Virus record (IMG/VR): IMGVR_UViG_3300044961_000024
Span: 1-25,891 of that record
Origin: a virus
DNA: 25,891 nt
Reading direction: 5' to 3' (one strand)
Shown here piece by piece: positions 8,079-14,663 of the stretch. Position numbers and translations under genes: made by a program. The notes below the pieces were generated by a model. It was not told the origin of the DNA. It worked only from the letters and a program-made list of their open reading frames with translations, and did not search any database. Within the stretch, counting starts at the first letter, position 1; each line of letters starts with the position of its first letter.

Positions 8079-9409
8079 AGACCCAGGAAGACTCCGCGCT
8101 GCGTTCGTTCATGCGCCGGTTTGCCCGCGCGTCACTGATCGCGCCGGTCGATTCTCTCGGCCTGCCTCTGACGGAAGTCATTTCCGGCATGGTCGCCGCG
8201 CACCTCGCGGCCGATGCCAAGGGAGAGGACGCGCACGAGAAGCGGATGAACTGGCACTTCCGGGACGTGCTCGGCACGTACGGCCGGGCGCCCGAGGAAG
8301 GCGCACAAGGGAAACCGTTCCCGTACGCAGGGAACGGCACGGCCATCATCCCGGTGCATGGGGTCCTCCTCAACCGCTGGAACTACGCGGCGCCTTACGC
8401 GACCGGCTACAACGCCATCCGCTCGATGCTCAACGCGGCGCTCGCGGATGCGGACGTGCAGCGCATCGTGCTGGACATCAACTCGCCGGGCGGGCAGGCC
8501 GCGGGCGCGTTCGAACTCGCCGAAGACATTCGCGCGGCTCGCGACGTGAAGCCCATCCGGGCGATCGCCGACAGTTATGCGTTCTCGGCCGCCTACGCCG
8601 TGGCAAGCGCGGCAAGCGACATCGTGGTGACGCCGAGCGGCGAGGTCGGCAGCATCGGCGTGGTCTCGGCGCACATGAACATCGGACCGGCGCTGAAGGA
8701 GTTCGGCATCGAGATCACGTTCATCTACGCCGGCAAGCACAAGGTCGATGGCAACCCGTACGAGGCGCTGTCCGACGATGTGAAGGCCGGCATCCAGGCG
8801 GATGTTGACCGCATCTACGGGGTGTTCACCGCGAGCGTCGCGGCGGGCCGCAAGCGCAAGATGACGGAAGCGGACGCCCGCAAGACCGAGGCTCATTGCT
8901 ACGGCGCGGATGACGCCGTGGCGATCGGCCTCGCGGATCACATCATGCCCGCCTCGGCGGCATTGGCGTCGTTCGAGACGACGAGCACCACCGGGGCGCC
9001 CGCCTCGAATGTCATCGCTTCCAAGGAGAAGGAAGGAACCACCATGACCGACGAGAACAAGGCTCGCGAGGAGGATCGTGCGCGCATCTCCGCGATCCTC
9101 GACCACGACGAGGCGAAGGGACGCGAGTCCCTGGCCCGGCATCTCGCGCTCAAGACGGATATGTCCGTCGAGATCGCCGTCGAGGCGCTGAAGGCGGCGC
9201 CCAAGGCGACTGCCGCTTCGGCGGTCAGCGCGCTCGATCGCGCCATGGACCGCATCGAGCACCCCGAAGTCGGCGCCGATGCCGGCCAGGGCGACAAGAA
9301 GGCGGACGACGACTCGCCGAAGGCCCGCGCCGATCGCATCTGGTCGTCCTTCCAGGCGGCCGGCGGTGCGGCGCTGGCCGTGCCCTCCAAGGCGTCGAAG
9401 GCGCATTGA
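8075..9409 (+). CDS. Prohead protease, S49 (SppA/ClpP-like) family, lambda C-like, with C-terminal scaffold region
   Basis: A 444-residue serine protease that matures the prohead, close to lambda gpC (439). The ClpP-crotonase core spans about residues 85-300: NSPGG at 136-140 for the oxyanion region, catalytic Ser171 in SYAFSAAYA, GSIGVVSAH at 192-200, and a catalytic Lys in AGKHKVDGNPY (K223 most likely, K221 nearby). After a linker at about residue 305-320 the C-terminal 121 residues are charged, helical and protease-unrelated, and they begin with an internal ATG with a very good ribosome site (see the nested entry). The organisation is that of lambda C/Nu3. The start overlaps the portal stop (ATGA). 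Confidence 0.93.
   Translation: MKTQEDSALRSFMRRFARASLIAPVDSLGLPLTEVISGMVAAHLAADAKGEDAHEKRMNWHFRDVLGTYGRAPEEGAQGKPFPYAGNGTAIIPVHGVLLNRWNYAAPYATGYNAIRSMLNAALADADVQRIVLDINSPGGQAAGAFELAEDIRAARDVKPIRAIADSYAFSAAYAVASAASDIVVTPSGEVGSIGVVSAHMNIGPALKEFGIEITFIYAGKHKVDGNPYEALSDDVKAGIQADVDRIYGVFTASVAAGRKRKMTEADARKTEAHCYGADDAVAIGLADHIMPASAALASFETTSTTGAPASNVIASKEKEGTTMTDENKAREEDRARISAILDHDEAKGRESLARHLALKTDMSVEIAVEALKAAPKATAASAVSALDRAMDRIEHPEVGADAGQGDKKADDDSPKARADRIWSSFQAAGGAALAVPSKASKAH
9044..9409 (+). CDS. Putative nested scaffold protein (Nu3-like), internal in-frame start within the protease gene
   Basis: The ATG at 9044 is codon 324 of the protease gene and in the same frame. Just upstream lies AAGGAGAAGGAAGG (9023-9036), a stronger ribosome site than most true starts in this window. 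Translation from here gives 121 residues: an acidic, helix-prone chain starting MTDENKAREEDRARISAI, then an Ala/Lys/Asp-rich linker and a basic C-terminus ending PSKASKAH. Lambda makes its scaffold Nu3 exactly this way, from the 3' part of gene C, and C-terminal basic helices of scaffolds bind the capsid protein. No other scaffold candidate lies between portal and capsid. Expression is inferred, not proven. Confidence 0.72.
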   Translation: MTDENKAREEDRARISAILDHDEAKGRESLARHLALKTDMSVEIAVEALKAAPKATAASAVSALDRAMDRIEHPEVGADAGQGDKKADDDSPKARADRIWSSFQAAGGAALAVPSKASKAH

Positions 9410-9444
9410 GCGCAGGCTGACCGACAGGACAAGGAACACGAACC

Positions 9445-10161
9445 ATGACTTTCCCGGACACCCTGACCTCCTTCAACGGGGCTCGCGGCGCCTACACGCC
9501 GCCGAACCTGTTCGCGGGCGAGGCCGACATCATCACCGACCGCGCCAAGGCGCGCTACGGGATGCACCTTGCGAAGCACACGATCATCGCACAGGACGCG
9601 GACGGGCTTCTCGTCTCGTGGGACCCGGCGACGCGTGCGACCGGCGCCATCACCTTCAGCGGCACCGGTACGGCCAACGACACCGTCACGATCAACGGCC
9701 ACGTCATCACGATGGTCGCGAGCGGCGCGACGGGCGCGCAGATCAACATCGGCGCGTCGGCGGCGGCGACGGCGGCCAATCTCGCCGCCTACCTCAACCG
9801 GGCGTCCGTGCAAGCCCTGACGGGCGTCTACGCCTCCGTGGCGGCCGGCGTAGTGACGCTGACGGCGCTGGTCGGCGGCACGGCCGGCAACTCGATCACC
9901 ACGACCGAGAACGGCACGGGCGCGTCGTTCGGCGGGGCCACGCTCACGGGCGGATCGGCGACGGCGACGGCCACGTACGGCAAGGCCATCGGCATCACGC
10001 TCGAACCGATCGCCGCGTCGGAAGGCAACGTGGACTGCCCCTACTACTCGGGCGGCATCTTCAACCATGAAGCCCTGGTCTGGCCGGCGGCGGTGACTAC
10101 GCTCGCGGCGCGTCGCGCCGTGTTCAACGGCACGAACATCAACGTCGCGTCGCTGCTCTGA
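9445..10161 (+). CDS. Head decoration protein, gpD-like, with an inserted domain
   Basis: The ends match lambda gpD: residues about 20-63 (TPPNLFAGEADI to GLLVSWDPATR) and about 174-238 (YGKAIGITLEPIAASEG, HEALVWPAAV, RRAVFNGTNINVASLL). gpD trimers cap the capsid three-fold sites and hold the expanded shell against DNA pressure. The protein is 238 residues against 110 in lambda; the excess is mostly one block at residues about 67-170, rich in Gly, Thr, Ala and Val, with the pattern of a beta-rich module seen in other virion proteins (TFSGTGTANDTVTING-like strand followed by GGTAGNSITTT). It sits between protease and major capsid gene as in lambda. The ribosome site AAGGA lies shortly before the ATG. 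Confidence 0.85.
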   Translation: MTFPDTLTSFNGARGAYTPPNLFAGEADIITDRAKARYGMHLAKHTIIAQDADGLLVSWDPATRATGAITFSGTGTANDTVTINGHVITMVASGATGAQINIGASAAATAANLAAYLNRASVQALTGVYASVAAGVVTLTALVGGTAGNSITTTENGTGASFGGATLTGGSATATATYGKAIGITLEPIAASEGNVDCPYYSGGIFNHEALVWPAAVTTLAARRAVFNGTNINVASLL

Positions 10162-10191
10162 TCGCAGGCGCAAGCAGAAGGAGAACCCGCG

Positions 10192-11256
10192 ATGAGCGGC
10201 ACCCTGGCACTCTACGACACCGCGACGCTGATCGGCGTCATGCAGCGGCCGGACAACGAGCCGGACGGCTTCTGGCTCAACTTCTTCCCGCGTGAAGTCC
10301 TCTCGACCACCGAGGAGATCATGTGGGACGACCTGGGCGACCGCGACCGCCGGCTGGCGCCGTTCGTCGCGCCGATGGCGCAAGGCCGCGTGATGCGCGA
10401 CAAGGGCTTCGTCACGAAGTCCTTCAAGCCGGCCTACGTCAAGCCCAAGCATGTCGTCAGCCCGCACAAGGCGATCCATCGCCGGCCAGGCGAGGCGATC
10501 GGCGGCAGCCTGACGCCCATGCAGCGGTGGGATGCGGCGGTCGCGGCGAACATGATGGCCGAGCGGGCCATGTGCGAACGCCGGTTCGACTGGATGGCCT
10601 GCCAAGCGATCGCCAACGGCGCCGTCGTGGTGTCCGGTGAGGACTACCCCGAGCAGTACGTGGACTTCGGTCGTGACCCTTCCCTGACCGACGTGCTGAC
10701 CGGCACGGCCCGGTGGGGCGAGAGTGCGGCGAACCCGCTTCTCGACATCCGCACGATGCGGCAGACCGCGTTCACGCTCGGCGGCTATCCGGTCAACGAT
10801 CTGATCTTCGGCAGCGAGGCGTGGGAGCGGTTCACCGGCACCGCGTCGGTCGCGGCGCTGCTGTCGAATCAGGCCCGCGGTTCGACCTCGGACTGGCAGG
10901 CGCCCGTCATGTCGGACGGGCGGCCCTTCGCGCTCGAAGGCACGATCGGGAACGCCAACGCCGGGCCGGGCGGTCTCCTGCGCCTGTGGACCTACGCCAA
11001 CTACTACGAGGACACCTTGGGTGGCCCGCGGGTCTCGTACATCCACGAGAACGACGTCATCGGCGTCGGCAACCCGATGGGCGTCCAGGCGTTCGGCGCC
11101 ATCATGGACGCCGACGCCGGCCTCGCTCCGGCGCGGATGTTCCCGAAGATGTGGAAGGAGAACGACCCTTCGGTCGTCTACACCATGACGCAGAGCGCGC
11201 CGCTCATGGTGCCGATGAACCCGAACTCGACCTTCCGCATTCGCGTTCACGACTGA
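10192..11256 (+). CDS. Major capsid protein, lambda E-like
   Basis: A 354-residue capsid protein of the lambda gpE family (lambda 341 residues), HK97 fold by family. Typical features are the N-terminal DTATLIGVMQ, WLNFFPRE, FVAPMAQGRVMRDKGF, the E-loop and spine region with PGEAIGGSLTPMQRWDAAVA, the middle LGGYPVNDLIFGSEAWERF and a C-terminus ending VPMNPNSTFRIRVHD. It assembles with scaffold and portal into the prohead and is capped by the decoration protein. GAAGGAGAA precedes the start. A strong hairpin follows the gene at 11265-11289, which could help keep this highly needed message abundant. Confidence 0.95.
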   Translation: MSGTLALYDTATLIGVMQRPDNEPDGFWLNFFPREVLSTTEEIMWDDLGDRDRRLAPFVAPMAQGRVMRDKGFVTKSFKPAYVKPKHVVSPHKAIHRRPGEAIGGSLTPMQRWDAAVAANMMAERAMCERRFDWMACQAIANGAVVVSGEDYPEQYVDFGRDPSLTDVLTGTARWGESAANPLLDIRTMRQTAFTLGGYPVNDLIFGSEAWERFTGTASVAALLSNQARGSTSDWQAPVMSDGRPFALEGTIGNANAGPGGLLRLWTYANYYEDTLGGPRVSYIHENDVIGVGNPMGVQAFGAIMDADAGLAPARMFPKMWKENDPSVVYTMTQSAPLMVPMNPNSTFRIRVHD

Positions 11257-11264
11257 CGCTGACA

Positions 11265-11289
11265 CGGCCGGCGGGCTGACCGCCGGCCG
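11265..11289 (+). terminator. GC-rich hairpin after the major capsid gene
   Basis: A perfect 10-bp stem (CGGCCGGCGG with CCGCCGGCCG) and a 5-nt loop (GCTGA), starting 8 nt after the capsid stop. There is no T-run behind it, so it is not a classic Rho-independent terminator; a partial terminator or an mRNA 3'-end stabiliser is more likely. Confidence 0.6.
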
Positions 11290-11317
11290 CCGCTGACACC
11301 GAGGAAAGGGAACCCTC

Positions 11318-11596
11318 ATGCCGCTGAAGATCAACTCTTGCGCCGTCACCGTGATCCGCGACGGCCGGCGCTTCAAGGTACAGCCGTCCGGCGTGCCGTT
11401 CGACTTCACCGAGGAGGAAGTCGCTTCCGTCATTGCTGCCGGCGGCAGCATGGTGGACGCGCCTGACAAGGCCGCCAAGGCGAAGGTGATCGAGTCCAAG
11501 CCAATCGAGCAGGCCGGCGACCAGAAGCCCGAGACGAAGCCGAAGCCCAAGCGCAAGCAGGCGGCCGAGGATGACGAGGACGGCGAGGACTTCTGA
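11318..11596 (+). CDS. Small head protein of unknown function (FI position)
   Basis: A 92-residue protein. Residues 1-50 look folded (INSCAVTVIRDGRRFKVQPS followed by a short helix EEEVASVIAAGG); residues 55-92 are a disordered Lys/Pro/Glu tail ending DDEDGEDF. I do not recognise a family. It lies where lambda has FI, a non-structural helper of packaging, and like FI it has a charged flexible part, but I see no sequence match. A good ribosome site (GAGGAAAGGGAA) precedes the ATG; the stop overlaps the next start (TGATG). Confidence 0.7.
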   Translation: MPLKINSCAVTVIRDGRRFKVQPSGVPFDFTEEEVASVIAAGGSMVDAPDKAAKAKVIESKPIEQAGDQKPETKPKPKRKQAAEDDEDGEDF

Positions 11597-11940
11597 TGAC
11601 GTTCGCGCAGATCAAGCGGGACCTGCGTCGGCTCGTCCATGATACCTTCGCGGTCTCCGCGACGTATCAGGACGCCTCGATGTTGCACCCCGTCGATCTG
11701 CGCGTCCGTCTGCACACGCGCCGCGCGTCGCCGTTCGGCGACATGGAAGGCGCGGGGTTTGCCGAGGTGATCGAGAACGTCGATCGCGTCGTGTTCGACA
11801 AGGATGAACTGAGCGCGAAGGGCCTGACGCCGTGCCCCAAGGGCGTCGTGAGTTTCCCGGACTACGGAATGTGCGTTCGCCTCGATGTGCGTGAACCGTC
11901 CGATGGTCCGATCCGTGAAGCGTGGCGAGTAGTGAGATGA
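11596..11940 (+). CDS. Putative head-tail attachment protein (gpFII-like position)
   Basis: A 114-residue protein with an N-terminal helix (FAQIKRDLRRLVHDTFA) and then short beta strands, including VDLRVRLHTRR and FAEVIENVDRVVF, and a terminal REPSDGPIREAWRV. Size, fold pattern and position (capsid gene, small protein, this, minor tail Z) agree with lambda gpFII, the ring that connects gpW to the tail. The sequence itself is too divergent for a firm match. The start is coupled to the previous stop, and the end overlaps the next start as ATGA. Confidence 0.6.
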   Translation: MTFAQIKRDLRRLVHDTFAVSATYQDASMLHPVDLRVRLHTRRASPFGDMEGAGFAEVIENVDRVVFDKDELSAKGLTPCPKGVVSFPDYGMCVRLDVREPSDGPIREAWRVVR

Positions 11941-12563
11941 TCGACCTAGAAGTCTCCGGGCTGGTCGGTCTTGAACGCTATCTTGCTCTGTGCGAGCGAG
12001 AGGCGCGCACGTCCATGCGCATCGCGTTGAACCAGACGGCCGAGCGCAAAGGGCTGACTGCCATCCGCGAGGCGATGGAGGAGGAGATCGCGTTCCCGGC
12101 CGGCTACCTCCGCGACCGCAAGCGCCTGGGCGTGACGCAGCGCGCCACAAACTCGACGCTCGAAGCCCGCATCACGGCCCGCGGTCGGCCGACCAGCCTT
12201 GCCCGCTTCGCAAGCGGGGCGTCTGTCATCGGCAACCGGGCAGGATCGCGGCTCACGGTTCGCGTCAACCCGCGGGTCCGTCGCACGTTGTCTCGTGCGT
12301 TCCTTGTGCGCCTCAAGGCGGGCCAAGGGCCGGTCTCGGACGACAACTTCAACGTCGGCCTCGCGATCCGCTTGAAGCCCGGCGAGCGCATCTCGAACAA
12401 GCGGCAGATGGTCCCGTTCGGTGGTGGCCTCTATCTGCTGTACGGACCAAGCGTGGATCAGGTGTTCCTGACCACGGTTCCGAACGAGAGCGGGGCTATC
12501 GCCGATGCCGTGGCGGAGGAGTTCTTCCGTCAGTTCGAACTGCGTACGAGCGGGAAGGTCTGA
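11937..12563 (+). CDS. Minor tail protein Z-like (tail completion)
   Basis: A 208-residue basic protein. The pattern of the lambda Z family is visible: an N-terminal helix with LERYLALCEREARTSMRIAL and NQTAERKGLTAIR, a KRLGVTQRAT segment after a helix, a basic middle part (VRVNPRVRRTLSRAF) and a C-terminal helix (AIADAVAEEFFRQFEL). Z acts late on tails so that they can join heads. The ATG at 11937 overlaps the upstream stop (ATGA), a common coupled start; a GTG at 11922 in frame would add 5 residues and is less likely. Confidence 0.72.
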   Translation: MIDLEVSGLVGLERYLALCEREARTSMRIALNQTAERKGLTAIREAMEEEIAFPAGYLRDRKRLGVTQRATNSTLEARITARGRPTSLARFASGASVIGNRAGSRLTVRVNPRVRRTLSRAFLVRLKAGQGPVSDDNFNVGLAIRLKPGERISNKRQMVPFGGGLYLLYGPSVDQVFLTTVPNESGAIADAVAEEFFRQFELRTSGKV

Positions 12564-12565
12564 TC

Positions 12566-13084
12566 ATGCCGGTCCCTCGTCAACTCGACATCCTGAAGGC
12601 GCTCACCGAGCACCTTGAAGGCATCAGCGTCGTCGGCGGGTATTCACACGACCTCGCCGGCCGGGTATTCCGTGGGCGCATGGTGTTCGGGGACGAGGTT
12701 CCGCTTCCGTGCGTGTCGATCCTCGAAGCCCCCCGCCCTGATGAGCGCCCGCGCGCAGGCGGGCACGAGAATGCGTTTCGCGCCGAAGATTGGGTCCTGC
12801 TCGTGCAAGGATGGGTCGAGGACGACGCGCACAATCCGACCGACCCGGCCTACATGCTCAAGGCCGACGTCGAGTCGCGCCTGTCGCAAATCGTGGCGAT
12901 CAACGAGCAGAACGGGTTGCCCCGTTATCCCTCCGCATTCCGCCTCGGCGGGCGGATCAACGGGGCCACGATCGGCCCCGGAGTGGTGCGTCCTCCGCAG
13001 GATCGCATTTCGGCCAAGGCGTTTTTCTACATCCCGCTTGTGCTCAACGTCGCGCTCACGCCGACCGCGCCGTTCGTGGCATAG
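12566..13084 (+). CDS. Putative tail terminator protein (gpU-like position)
   Basis: A 172-residue protein starting MPVPRQLDILKALTEHLEGI. The frame is open further upstream, but the ATG at 12566, 2 nt after the previous stop and behind GGGAAGG, is the natural start. N-terminal helix then alternating strands (VPLPCVSILEAP, DWVLLVQGWVED), a helix (YMLKADVESRLSQIV) and a final strand (AFFYIPLVLNVALT) agree with the alpha/beta fold of tail terminators, which cap the tube and set its final length. The position between Z-like and tube genes fits lambda U. The call is by position and secondary-structure pattern only. Confidence 0.65.
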   Translation: MPVPRQLDILKALTEHLEGISVVGGYSHDLAGRVFRGRMVFGDEVPLPCVSILEAPRPDERPRAGGHENAFRAEDWVLLVQGWVEDDAHNPTDPAYMLKADVESRLSQIVAINEQNGLPRYPSAFRLGGRINGATIGPGVVRPPQDRISAKAFFYIPLVLNVALTPTAPFVA

Positions 13085-13110
13085 CAACTCGGCAGCGAAG
13101 GAGACCGACC

Positions 13111-13887
13111 ATGCCGACTTTCTCGAACAACCTCGTCCTCGGGCGCGGGCGGCTGTTTTTCGGCCGCTTCCCGTCCGGGACGCTCTCGGCCAAGGGCATG
13201 AAGTATTTCGGCAACACGCCCGCCGTGAACCTCAACGTCACCGAGGAGGTCCTCGAACACTTCGACAGCGACTCCGGTCTGAAGATCAAGGACCGCGTGG
13301 TGACGTTGAGCCAGGAGATCGCGGGCAGTTTCCAGACGGACAACATCAGCCCGAACAATCTGGCGCTGTTCTTCGCGGCGGAGGAGAACACGGTCGCGCA
13401 GACGTCCGGGACCAACATCGTCGAGACGTTCTCCGGGGTCGAGGAGGACGTGTATATCCAACTCGGCATCACGCCGACGCGCCCGCAAGGCCATCGCGGC
13501 ATCACGACCGTCGATGCCGTGACGAACGGCGCGACGACGCTGGTCGCCGGCGTCGACTACGAGGTCGATCTGGAAAACGGCCGCATCTGGCTGCCGAAGG
13601 AATCGACCCTGTTCGCGGCGAATGACACGCTCGTCGTCCAGTACGACGTGCCGAACCTCAACTACCAGCGCATCGCCGACCTCAACGAGACGGTCTACGG
13701 CCGCCTCGAATACGTGTCGGACAACGCGGTCGGTTCAAACTTCAACTACGTCTGGCCGTACGTGAAGTTGACGGCGGACGGCGACCTCGCGCTCAAGGGC
13801 GACGAGTGGCAGACCATGAACTTCAACTTCGAGGTGCTGCAACTCAACTCCACGACGCCTCGGCAGATCATCATTCCGCGCGAGTGA
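13111..13887 (+). CDS. Major tail tube protein
   Basis: A 258-residue protein starting MPTFSNNLVLGRGRLFFGRF at 13111 behind GAAGGAGA. It has the beta-rich character of siphophage tube proteins: a conserved-looking N-terminal part (KGMKYFGNTPAVNLNVTEEV, ETFSGV after it), a middle strand-loop module (TTLVAGVDYEVDLENGRIWL) that could be an inserted surface domain, and a C-terminus with YVSDNAVGSNFNYVWPYVKL and MNFNFEVLQL. Rings of this protein form the tube around the tape measure. It stands just before the chaperone genes, as lambda V does. A 13-bp hairpin follows the gene. Confidence 0.85.
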   Translation: MPTFSNNLVLGRGRLFFGRFPSGTLSAKGMKYFGNTPAVNLNVTEEVLEHFDSDSGLKIKDRVVTLSQEIAGSFQTDNISPNNLALFFAAEENTVAQTSGTNIVETFSGVEEDVYIQLGITPTRPQGHRGITTVDAVTNGATTLVAGVDYEVDLENGRIWLPKESTLFAANDTLVVQYDVPNLNYQRIADLNETVYGRLEYVSDNAVGSNFNYVWPYVKLTADGDLALKGDEWQTMNFNFEVLQLNSTTPRQIIIPRE

Positions 13888-13893
13888 CGGCTG

Positions 13894-13923
13894 GTGCCCG
13901 GCGGGATCGCTCCCGCCGGGCAC
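13894..13923 (+). terminator. Strong 13-bp hairpin after the tail tube gene
   Basis: A perfect inverted repeat (GTGCCCGGCGGGA, loop TCGC, TCCCGCCGGGCAC) 6 nt behind the stop. The sequence following it (TTACATTG) has only a weak T content, so it may be a leaky terminator or an mRNA stabiliser separating the abundant tube message from chaperone and tape measure. Confidence 0.65.
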
Positions 13924-13959
13924 TTACATTGAAACCGCCAATCGGAAGGGAACACCGAC

Positions 13960-14430
13960 ATGGCACTTCGGGACTACAAACCGCGCCAAGACTACATCAC
14001 GGTCAACGATGAGACCGTTGCGGTTCGAGGGCTCACGGTCGAGGACATCGCCATCCTCATCGACGCCTACAAGGACCCGATCGTCGAACTCTACGCGATC
14101 TTCGAGGGGTCGCGCAGAGCGAAAGACGCCGAGGGCGACGACGCGCTTCAGGCCCGGCTCGATCGCATCATCGTGGAAAGCGTCCAGCGCGCGCCGCATC
14201 TCGTCGGTGCGATCATCGCGCTTGCCGCAGATGAACCGGACGCATCCGAGCAGGCGAAGTCACTTCCGTTCACCGTGCAAGTGGACGCGCTGGTGAAGAT
14301 TTTCACCCTCACCTTCTCGGATGTGGGCGGCTTGGGAAACTTCTTGGCGGTGCTGCAAGGCGCAATCGCCGGAGTGATCGTCCCGCTCCGCCGCGACCCG
14401 GCCGCACCGCCAAGCCCCTCAATCCAGTAG
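13960..14430 (+). CDS. Tail assembly chaperone, gpG-like (zero-frame product)
   Basis: A 156-residue protein between tube and tape measure, where tailed phages carry their assembly chaperones. N-terminal residues form short strands (DYITVNDETVAVRGLTVED), then helices (IAILIDAYKDPIVELYAIF, LDRIIVESVQRAPHL, ALVKIFTLTF). The ATG at 13960 has GGAAGGGAA upstream. Codons 126-127 (GGA AAC) form the slippery heptamer GGGAAAC, after which part of the ribosomes would leave for the -1 frame; without a shift translation ends at TAG 14428-14430 with a Pro-rich tail. The chaperone coats the tape measure before tube polymerisation. The sequence is not obviously similar to lambda G; the call rests on position, size and the frameshift. 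Confidence 0.8.
   Translation: MALRDYKPRQDYITVNDETVAVRGLTVEDIAILIDAYKDPIVELYAIFEGSRRAKDAEGDDALQARLDRIIVESVQRAPHLVGAIIALAADEPDASEQAKSLPFTVQVDALVKIFTLTFSDVGGLGNFLAVLQGAIAGVIVPLRRDPAAPPSPSIQ
14256..14266. repeat. Palindrome GAAGTSACTTC, site 3
   Basis: GAAGTCACTTC followed by CG, inside the chaperone G gene, 68 bp before the frameshift site. Confidence 0.5.
14334..14340 (+). promoter_or_regulatory. -1 programmed ribosomal frameshift site GGGAAAC
   Basis: The heptamer fits X XXY YYZ in the zero frame (G GGA AAC). Lambda G/GT uses GGGAAAG. The -1 frame is then open without stop to 14663. A possible stem (14346-14351 with 14365-14370, one G-U pair) starts 5 nt downstream, a usual spacing for a stimulator. 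Confidence 0.8.
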
Positions 14431-14663
14431 AAGCCTTCTTCGTCCAACTGCGGCGCGATCTTAGCCTGCTCTTGGAGCATGGTCATCACGGCGCTTCCGC
14501 TTACACGGTCGGGCGGCTATGGGTGGAGGCGAGACTGGTGCGGGACCGGATTCGGCACCGGCTCGCTGACGAAGCCACGATGCTTCACGCGGTCGTCGTC
14601 GGCGCCATGTCCGATCCCAAGCACCTCAAGCGTTTCCTAGAGGACTTGGAAGATGGCGATTGA
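14340..14663 (+). CDS. Tail assembly chaperone, T-like part made by -1 frameshift (GT-type fusion)
   Basis: This frame has no good start of its own (only a TTG at 14472), but it is open from the slippery site to TGA 14661-14663. Fused after residue 127 of the upstream chaperone it gives about 234 residues, a G/GT arrangement as in lambda. The first 25 residues are Arg/Pro-rich; then comes a helical part (NPVEAFFVQLRRDLSLLLEH, YTVGRLWVEARLVRDRIRH, LKRFLEDLEDGD). In the GT fusion the T part recruits tube subunits while G holds the tape measure. The stop overlaps the tape-measure start (14653), as expected for coupled expression. That the fusion is made is inferred from the sequence. Confidence 0.75.
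   Translation, partial: LLGGAARRNRRSDRPAPPRPGRTAKPLNPVEAFFVQLRRDLSLLLEHGHHGASAYTVGRLWVEARLVRDRIRHRLADEATMLHAVVVGAMSDPKHLKRFLEDLEDGD

Noticed and set aside
8938-12150. A 1070-residue open frame on the minus strand
   Set aside because: It lies opposite well-identified protease, decoration, capsid and minor tail genes and crosses their boundaries; its Arg/Ala/Gly/His-rich composition is that expected for the antisense of a GC-rich third-position-biased gene set.
11265-13923. Classic Rho-independent terminators at the two hairpins
   Set aside because: Both lack a T-run after the stem, and the genes on both sides belong to one operon that needs read-through. They are kept as hairpins with an open role.
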